Of a stretch of DNA of 10,954 nucleotides, positions 1 through 4,257 are shown in pieces. Position 1 is the first letter of the stretch. Each line of letters begins with the position of its first letter. Source of the stretch: JBAPRR01 sp049281195 (lineage in GTDB: Bacteria > Actinomycetota > Acidimicrobiia > Acidimicrobiales > CAVXTF01). The notes under the pieces are model-generated. The model saw only the letters and a list, made by a program, of their open reading frames with translations, ran no database searches and was not told the origin of the DNA. The DNA lies in contig JBAPRR010000141.1 of NCBI GenBank assembly GCA_049281195.1, positions 1 through 10,954 of the forward strand, given 5' to 3'. Position numbers and translations under genes: made by a program.

Positions 1-112
1 GTCGACCGCAACTGTCCGGCAGGTGCTCACCGCGGCGTCGAAGGCGGGGTATGGCCGGGAGGACTTCTCGGCGCTTTCGAAGGTGATCAACGGACTATCC
101 GGGATCGCCTGA
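1..112 (+). CDS. C-terminal end of a beta-hydroxyacid dehydrogenase (3-hydroxyisobutyrate/threonate dehydrogenase-like), partial
   Basis: Reading from base 2, 36 codons end at TGA 110-112. The tail contains AASKAGYGREDFSALSKVI, which matches the last helix of NAD(P)-dependent beta-hydroxyacid dehydrogenases (3-hydroxyisobutyrate dehydrogenase, tartronate semialdehyde reductase, L-threonate dehydrogenase LtnD), where an 'A...G.G..D.S.l' pattern closes the protein. These enzymes oxidise a hydroxyacid, or reduce its aldehyde, with NAD(P) in the cytoplasm. The nucleotide-binding domain and catalytic lysine lie upstream of the window, so substrate and cofactor cannot be judged. It is the first visible gene of a catabolic operon and its stop codon lies inside the first unit of an 18-bp tandem repeat leading to the aldolase. 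The family call rests on one short stretch and is moderate. Confidence 0.6.
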   Translation, partial: STATVRQVLTAASKAGYGREDFSALSKVINGLSGIA

Positions 113-171
113 GTGACAGGGATCGCCTGAGTGACTGGGATCGCTTAATGAGCGGGATCGCCTGAGTGGCA
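101..171 (+). repeat. 18-bp tandem repeat, four copies, each carrying a stop/start junction
   Basis: Four head-to-tail copies of GGGATCGCCTGAGTGAC(A/T) lie at 101-118, 119-136, 137-153 (17 bp, variant GGGATCGCTTAATGAGC) and 154-171. Each copy has a GGGA, a short spacer and an adjacent or overlapping stop/start (TGAGTG or TAATG). The dehydrogenase stops in copy 1 and the aldolase starts with the GTG of copy 4 (166-168). Between them the copies spell three 5-codon minicistrons, M-T-G-I-A, M-T-G-I-A and M-S-G-I-A, at 113-130, 131-148 and 148-165. The 17-bp copy moves the chain from the dehydrogenase frame to the aldolase frame. The repeat and the minicistrons are directly visible; a role in translational coupling is inferred. 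Confidence 0.9.
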
Positions 172-1008
172 ACCGCAGGCAGACGTGGCGTCGTTACAGT
201 CCCCGGGTCCCGGGCCACGGCCCCGAAGACTCCCTTACGACGGCCGGCGCTGATCCTCGCCGCCGACCATCGGGGGCGGGGTGTTATCACCATCGAGGCG
301 TACTCGTCCTACCTGGGCGCATGCCGCGCAGCCCTCGTCCACTGCGACGGGATCCTGGCAACGGCTCAGCCGCTCGCCCACCTGACGAGGATGATGACTC
401 CGTTTCAGCGCTCTTACCTGTCGATCAACAGGACCGGACTCGCCGGTACCGTCTTCGAGCTGGACGACAGGCTGGTGGCGACGGTGGCCAGGGCCGTGGC
501 GGACGGCTGCACCGGCATCAAGCACATGACCCGGATCGACAAGTCGGACCCGGTCACGGCCGAGGCTCTCGAACTGCTCGGCCGCGTGCTCGAGGAATGT
601 CGCCTCGCCGGCGTCGAGGCCATGATCGAGTCTCTGACCTGGCGTGACGGCAAGGTCGCCCGCGACACCGATTCGATCGTCTATGCCGCGGTCATAGCCC
701 ACGACTTGGGGGCGCCCGTTCTGAAGGTTCCGGTCCCGCTGGCCGAACCCGGATCAGAGCGCATCGAGGCGGTTGCCAGGATCGTGTCGAGTGTGGGAGT
801 GCCTGTTCTGTTTCTTGGTGGGCCCAAGCGCGCTGAGACCGCTTCGGGCGAGGACGACGTTTCTGCTCTCCGTGCCGAGCTGATCGATGAAGTCAGCGAC
901 GTGATGACCGGCGGCGCTGCGGGGCTGGCCATAGGGCGCGCTCTGATCCTCGACCCCGATCCGGGCGAGATCACCAGCCAAGTCGCCAAGATCGTTCACG
1001 GCGGCTGA
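166..1008 (+). CDS. Class I aldolase, DhnA/LacD-like (beta/alpha)8 fold
   Basis: A 280-residue cytoplasmic enzyme resembling DhnA-type class I fructose-bisphosphate aldolases and related DeoC/LacD aldolases, which cleave or form C-C bonds in sugar phosphates through a Schiff base. After a ~27-residue lead, strand 1 reads PALILAADHRGRG (27-39). APVLKVPVP (183-191) supplies the candidate Schiff-base Lys187, VPVLFLGGPK (212-221) resembles the VPVVIAGGPK block of archaeal-type aldolases, and GGAAGLAIGR (249-258) is the C-terminal phosphate-binding loop. GTG166 is chosen because it lies directly after a minicistron stop in the tandem junction repeat. It sits between a hydroxyacid dehydrogenase and an FGGY kinase, so it probably cleaves a phosphorylated keto-sugar or keto-acid made by them. 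The exact substrate is unknown. Aldolases for sulfo-sugars, tagatose or tetronate derivatives are possible alternatives to fructose bisphosphate. Confidence 0.8.
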   Translation: MATAGRRGVVTVPGSRATAPKTPLRRPALILAADHRGRGVITIEAYSSYLGACRAALVHCDGILATAQPLAHLTRMMTPFQRSYLSINRTGLAGTVFELDDRLVATVARAVADGCTGIKHMTRIDKSDPVTAEALELLGRVLEECRLAGVEAMIESLTWRDGKVARDTDSIVYAAVIAHDLGAPVLKVPVPLAEPGSERIEAVARIVSSVGVPVLFLGGPKRAETASGEDDVSALRAELIDEVSDVMTGGAAGLAIGRALILDPDPGEITSQVAKIVHGG

Positions 1009-1036
1009 ACGCCTGAATCGCCTGAAAACGGCTGAA
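1004..1036 (+). repeat. Degenerate CTGAA repeat, four copies, in the aldolase-kinase junction
   Basis: CTGAA occurs four times with spacings of 8, 9 and 10 bases, within units resembling CGCCTGAAT. The TGA triplets start at 1006 (the aldolase stop), 1014, 1023 and 1033. The last TGA is in the reading frame of the downstream kinase, so it sets the 5' limit of the kinase ORF. The array looks like an expanded stop-codon context. It has no start codons, unlike the repeat before the aldolase. Confidence 0.65.
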
Positions 1037-1041
1037 ACCGG

Positions 1042-1048
1042 AAGAGGA
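1042..1048 (+). promoter_or_regulatory. Shine-Dalgarno supporting a CTG start for the kinase
   Basis: AAGAGGA lies so that its last G (1047) is six bases before CTG 1054. No ATG, GTG or TTG occurs in frame between the in-frame stop TGA 1033-1035 and GTG 1084, whereas a ribosome site this strong is well placed only for CTG 1054. This site decides the start choice for the kinase. Confidence 0.65.
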
Positions 1049-1053
1049 ACCTC

Positions 1054-2691
1054 CTGCTCCTGACGATCGACCTCGGAAGCACAGTGACGAAGGCTGTCGT
1101 CTGGCGCGAGGACGGACCGTGCGGAGTGGGGCGTTCGGTGCTGAAGACCGAACGTTTCGCTGGTGGCCGGGCCGAACAGGAACCGTCTTCGTGGTGGGAC
1201 TCGGTCGTTGAGGCCTGTGGCTTGGCGCTTGGGGCGGGTGGCGGTAGGGCGGCGGGCGGCGGCATAAAGGGGATCGTCTTCTCCGCCGCGCGCCAGACCT
1301 TCGTCATGGTGGATGAGAACTGCCGTCCGGTAGGTCCCGGGATCTTGTGGTCCGACAGACGTGCCGGTATGGAGGCCGAGGCGATCGCTTTGGCATCTGG
1401 AGGCACTGAGGCGTTCCGGCTCCGCACAGGCGCGATCCTCGATTCGGCGTCGCCGCTGGCGAAGCTGGCATGGATCGGCCGGGACGCTCCCGACATGCTG
1501 CGTACTTCGCGCTGGCTGCTGTTCCCACGTGACTTCGTGCTTCAGAAGATGACCGGCGTCGTGGCCACCGACGTCACTCTCGCCTCAACGAGCGGTTTCT
1601 ACGACTCTTCGCTGCTTCCGGTTGCTGACCTCGTTGCCGATGTCGGTGAAGCTGCCGGCCTAAATGACCAATGGCACGACCTCCTCCCGCCGGTTCTCGG
1701 TTCCGACGAGGTGGCCGGCGAGCTCACAGGGATTGCCGCTTCGACTCTCGGTCTGAAAGCGGGGATACCGGTCGTCGTAGGCGCGGGAGACCGCCCGTGT
1801 GAGGTCCTCGGGACGGCCGCGACCAGCCGACGGCCCATGGTGTCGTGGGGGACGACGGCGAATGTCTCTGTCCCGTTACCCGATTGGCCCGAAACCGGAG
1901 GCCTGGGGGTCGTGGTCTCGAGGGGTGCCGGCGGAGTTGGTGAAGGCGGATTTCTGATCGAGGCGGGACTGTCGTCGGCAGGATCGTTCCTGGATTGGCT
2001 GCTCAGGGGTTTGGCCGTGGAAGAGCGGGCATTCAACGTGGAGACGCTGCTCGAGGAGGCGTCGAAGAGCCCACCGGGATCGAACGGCGTAGTCGCCGTC
2101 AGTTGGCTCGGCGGAGCGAGGGCGCCATGGTGGCGAGACGACGCACGCGCGGCCTACTTCGGGTTGTCTGCGGAACACAACATCGGGGACATGGCCCGTG
2201 CCGCCATCGAGTCGGTCGCGTTCGAGGTCGACCGATGCCTGGTTGCAGTCGGCTCCGCGGTGGGGTCGGCCGGGCCGTCGGCCGTCGGGTCGGTCGGGCG
2301 GGCCGGTACCCCGGGAGGGTCAGAGAGGGACGGAATATCGATGGCGGGTGGATCTGCGATCCCGTTGTGGGGTCAGGTCCTCACGTCGATCACTCAGATG
2401 GTGGGTCACAGAAGGGGCTCAGCCGGTTTGTCGGCCGCGGCAGGTGCGGCGCTGTTGGCACGCGACGCAACGGGGATGAGACTGGAACTCGATGCAATCG
2501 ACCCGCCGGGTCATCCGATCGTGCCCGATCCGATGCTCGTAGGGACATACCGGAGCTTGAGGCCTGCAGCCGAACGAGCTGTGCAAGCGGCGCTGGCGTT
2601 CACACAGTCCACGCCCGACAGCGATTCATCGGGGTCTGGCCGAGGCTCGGGGTCTGGCCGTGGCTCAGGGGGAGATAGTCCGGAATCATGA
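1054..2691 (+). CDS. FGGY-family carbohydrate kinase (xylulokinase-like), probable CTG start
   Basis: An ATP-dependent sugar/polyol kinase of 545 residues from CTG 1054. The N-terminal phosphate-binding loop IDLGSTVTK (5-13) is essential to the ASKHA fold and lies entirely or partly upstream of the first canonical start, GTG 1084, which would begin inside it. CTG 1054 gives the family-typical opening M-L-L-T-I-D-L-G and has a good ribosome site. FSAARQ...GILWSDRRA matches the substrate-loop region of xylulokinases (SGQ...ilWnDgRa). GAGDRPCEVLG carries the likely catalytic base Asp246 (E. coli XylB Asp233). WGTTANVSVPL, RAAIESVAFEVDRC and MAGGSAIPLWGQ are the adenosine and C-terminal domain motifs. 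The last ~28 residues are a Ser/Gly/Arg-rich tail with a duplicated 18-bp unit and look dispensable. The stop overlaps the next gene (ATGA), so the two are coupled. The kinase probably phosphorylates the sugar or sugar acid before the aldolase acts; its substrate cannot be read from sequence. Confidence 0.85.
   Translation: MLLTIDLGSTVTKAVVWREDGPCGVGRSVLKTERFAGGRAEQEPSSWWDSVVEACGLALGAGGGRAAGGGIKGIVFSAARQTFVMVDENCRPVGPGILWSDRRAGMEAEAIALASGGTEAFRLRTGAILDSASPLAKLAWIGRDAPDMLRTSRWLLFPRDFVLQKMTGVVATDVTLASTSGFYDSSLLPVADLVADVGEAAGLNDQWHDLLPPVLGSDEVAGELTGIAASTLGLKAGIPVVVGAGDRPCEVLGTAATSRRPMVSWGTTANVSVPLPDWPETGGLGVVVSRGAGGVGEGGFLIEAGLSSAGSFLDWLLRGLAVEERAFNVETLLEEASKSPPGSNGVVAVSWLGGARAPWWRDDARAAYFGLSAEHNIGDMARAAIESVAFEVDRCLVAVGSAVGSAGPSAVGSVGRAGTPGGSERDGISMAGGSAIPLWGQVLTSITQMVGHRRGSAGLSAAAGAALLARDATGMRLELDAIDPPGHPIVPDPMLVGTYRSLRPAAERAVQAALAFTQSTPDSDSSGSGRGSGSGRGSGGDSPES
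2629..2664 (+). repeat. 18-bp tandem duplication in the kinase C-terminal tail
   Basis: Two copies of TCGGGGTCTGGCCGAGGC (2629-2646) and its one-base variant (2647-2664) are followed by a partial third (TCAGGGGG). They encode an S-G-S-G-R-G repeat at the very end of the kinase, just before the overlapping start of the LarA-like gene. The period of six codons keeps the frame. Confidence 0.8.
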
Positions 2692-3989
2692 AGACGATCC
2701 GCCTCCCCTACGGCACCACCGGTCTCGACGTCCGAGTTCCGGACTCCGCGGTGGTCGTCGATCCCGTTGATCCTCCGGCATTGACCGACGAAGCCGCTGC
2801 CGTCACCAGGGCACTTGTCTACCCGGCATCGGGAAAGTCCCTCGAGCACCTCATCGACGACGCCGGACCGGGCGCAAAGATCGTGGTCGTCTTCCCGGAT
2901 CTGACCCGGCCGATGCCCAACCGCACCGTGCTTCCTCCAATCCTCCGCGAGTTGGAAAGCCTCGGAGCAGGACCGGATCGGGTGGAGCTCCTGTGCGCGA
3001 CAGGTACACACAGGCGTGCGACCCCCGACGAGATGTCGGCTCTCATCGGTTCGGACCTCTTCTCCCGCTATCCGGTCCATGACCACAGCTGCACTGACGA
3101 CGAACACGTCGAGGTCGGTCTCGTCGACGGCACCCCGGTTCGGATCGACCGCAAGTACGTAGACGCTGACGTACGGATCCTGACCGGGTTCGTCGAACCG
3201 CACTTCTTTGCCGGGTTCAGCGGCGGACCGAAAGGCGTCTGCCCCGGTTTGGCCGATCTCGACACTGTTTTAGAAGCTCACTCCCGGAAACGGATCAGGG
3301 ATCCCAGGGCGACGTGGACCGTGCTCGGGGGGAATCCCGTGCACGAGTTCGTGGCGGCGGCCACTTCCCTGGCGCCGCCCGACCTGTCGGTGGACGTGAC
3401 CATCGACTCGGAGAGGCGTTTGACCGGGATCTTCTGCGGGCCGTTGCCCGACGCCCATCGGGCGGCGTGCGCGAGTGTCGTCGCCACCTCGGTTACGGCA
3501 CTCGACGGGGCCTTCGACGTGGTGGTCACCACCAACGGCGGTTATCCCCTGGATCGCAACCTCTACCAGGCTGTGAAGGGAATGGCGGCGGCGGAGCGCG
3601 TGGTCACCGACGGAGGCACGATCTTGATCGCCGCGGAGTGCCGTGACGGTCTGCCCGGGGGAGGAGCGTTCGAGGAGCTTCTTGGTCGGGCGGAGGATGT
3701 GGCGGATCTGGTGTCCGGGGGCATGGACACAGGCGAGGGGCCGGCCGATCCTGATGGATGGCAGACCCAGGTGCTCGGTCGGGTGCTCCAAAAGGCTGAT
3801 GTCCTGCTCCTGTCCGACGGGTTGAGCGACGACGACGTCCGTTTGGCGCAGCTGTCGCCGGTCCACGACCTGAGCGATGCCGTCTCACACGCGATCTCGC
3901 ACGGCGGAGCGGGCTCGAGGGTCTGTGTTCTGGTGCGCGGGCCCCTCGCAGTCGCCACCGTCATAAGGCAACATTCGAACGGGGCGTGA
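2688..3989 (+). CDS. larA: LarA-type nickel-pincer lactate racemase / 2-hydroxyacid epimerase
   Basis: A 433-residue member of the LarA (DUF2088) family, close to the 424 residues of Lactiplantibacillus LarA. The family inverts the alpha carbon of 2-hydroxyacids by hydride transfer to a nickel-pincer nucleotide (NPN) cofactor bound to a lysine. All known key residues are visible at nearly the same numbers: Asp71 and Arg74 (FPDLTRP), His108 (ATGTHRR), His172 (EPHFFAGFSGGPKG), the cofactor-linking Lys182 in the same motif, His198 (EAHSRK), and Gln294 and Lys297 (LYQAVKG). It should therefore be an active enzyme rather than a decayed copy. ATG 2688 overlaps the kinase stop, indicating coupling. 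The family also includes malate racemase and an aldonate (D-gluconate) 2-epimerase, so in this sugar-kinase/aldolase operon a sugar acid is at least as likely a substrate as lactate. The cofactor genes larB, larC and larE are not in the window. Confidence 0.9.
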   Translation: MKTIRLPYGTTGLDVRVPDSAVVVDPVDPPALTDEAAAVTRALVYPASGKSLEHLIDDAGPGAKIVVVFPDLTRPMPNRTVLPPILRELESLGAGPDRVELLCATGTHRRATPDEMSALIGSDLFSRYPVHDHSCTDDEHVEVGLVDGTPVRIDRKYVDADVRILTGFVEPHFFAGFSGGPKGVCPGLADLDTVLEAHSRKRIRDPRATWTVLGGNPVHEFVAAATSLAPPDLSVDVTIDSERRLTGIFCGPLPDAHRAACASVVATSVTALDGAFDVVVTTNGGYPLDRNLYQAVKGMAAAERVVTDGGTILIAAECRDGLPGGGAFEELLGRAEDVADLVSGGMDTGEGPADPDGWQTQVLGRVLQKADVLLLSDGLSDDDVRLAQLSPVHDLSDAVSHAISHGGAGSRVCVLVRGPLAVATVIRQHSNGA

Positions 3990-4153
3990 CAAGGAAACAA
4001 GGGCATTCATCGCTCAGCAGCTTCGGATGACCACATCGGCGCAGCTGCAGGCGGATTCCGGAAAACCTCTGCGGGAATGACAAAGGCGGGAACGTGTTTC
4101 ATTTCACGGAAATACTCAAAATCGATGGACGAAGATCCACCAAATCCGGCGAG

Positions 4154-4181
4154 GGTATTTCTTCAGGCCTAGAGAAATACC
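4154..4181. promoter_or_regulatory. Perfect 9-bp inverted repeat, candidate operator
   Basis: GGTATTTCT (4154-4162) and AGAAATACC (4173-4181) are perfect inverted copies around a 10-base loop that itself contains AGGCCT. A third copy of the arm core GAAATAC lies at 4109-4115. No T run follows, so a rho-independent terminator is unlikely. A binding site for a dimeric regulator, about 60-85 bases before the transporter start, is the better reading. Confidence 0.55.
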
Positions 4182-4189
4182 GACCTGGG

Positions 4190-4211
4190 TATCAGACTGA
4201 GATGTCTGACA
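4190..4211. promoter_or_regulatory. TCAGAC/GTCTGA dyad with TGTCTGACA core, candidate regulator site
   Basis: TCAGAC (4192-4197) and GTCTGA (4204-4209) form a perfect 6-bp dyad with a 6-base spacer, extending to 7 of 8 pairs over 4190-4211. The right half is itself a perfect odd palindrome, TGTC-T-GACA (4203-4211). GTC-N-GAC cores resemble operators of FadR-subfamily GntR regulators, which often control hydroxyacid and sugar-acid genes. No regulator gene is in the window, so the assignment is tentative. Confidence 0.4.
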
Positions 4212-4229
4212 CAGCCGTCAGGGATTAGC

Positions 4230-4247
4230 GTGACCGCCCGTGGCTGA
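4230..4247 (+). other. Possible 5-codon leader minicistron overlapping the MFS-ATPase start
   Basis: GTG 4230 encodes M-T-A-R-G and stops at TGA 4245-4247. It is preceded at ideal spacing by AGGGA (4220-4224), the only Shine-Dalgarno-like sequence near the start of the large gene. Its stop lies between the two candidate GTG starts at 4240 and 4249. Five-codon minicistrons also precede the aldolase in this window. It could couple translation or arise by chance. Confidence 0.3.
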
Positions 4248-4257
4248 CGTGGCTGAG
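4240..4257 (+). repeat. 9-bp duplication of the start region (GTGGCTGAC/GTGGCTGAG)
   Basis: Two adjacent 9-bp copies differ only in the last base. Both contain an in-frame GTG (4240 and 4249), so the gene has two equivalent start codons three codons apart. An in-frame TGA at 4231-4233 rules out a start further upstream. Confidence 0.7.

Larger units (their letters stand above)
3990..4239. promoter_or_regulatory. Intergenic control region upstream of the transporter genes
   Basis: This 250-bp gap has no coding potential that I can support on either strand and is more AT-rich in its second half than the flanking genes. It contains 8-bp palindromes GCAGCTGC (4041-4048) and TTCCGGAA (4056-4063), three copies of the heptamer GAAATAC (4109-4115, 4155-4161 inverted, 4174-4180), a 9-bp dyad (4154-4181) and a TGTCTGACA palindrome (4203-4211). 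I see no convincing -10/-35 pair and no hairpin with a T run. The clustering of symmetric sites just before the MFS-ATPase start makes it the probable promoter/operator of the transporter operon. That role is inferred. Confidence 0.5.

Noticed and set aside
1995..2678. 227-codon open frame on the plus strand inside the kinase
   Set aside because: Arg/Gly-rich shadow of the kinase in another frame; the kinase frame carries conserved FGGY motifs over the same bases.
1084..2691. GTG 1084 as the kinase start
   Set aside because: It would remove most of the N-terminal phosphate loop, and the good ribosome site lies 30 bases further upstream, placed for CTG 1054.
2511..3203. 230-codon open frame on the minus strand across the kinase/LarA boundary
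   Set aside because: It spans the overlap of two clear genes, has no recognisable motif, and both plus-strand frames are strongly supported.
4154..4181. Rho-independent terminator for the upstream operon
   Set aside because: The stem is AT-rich with a 10-base loop and no T run follows on either side, so an operator is more plausible.
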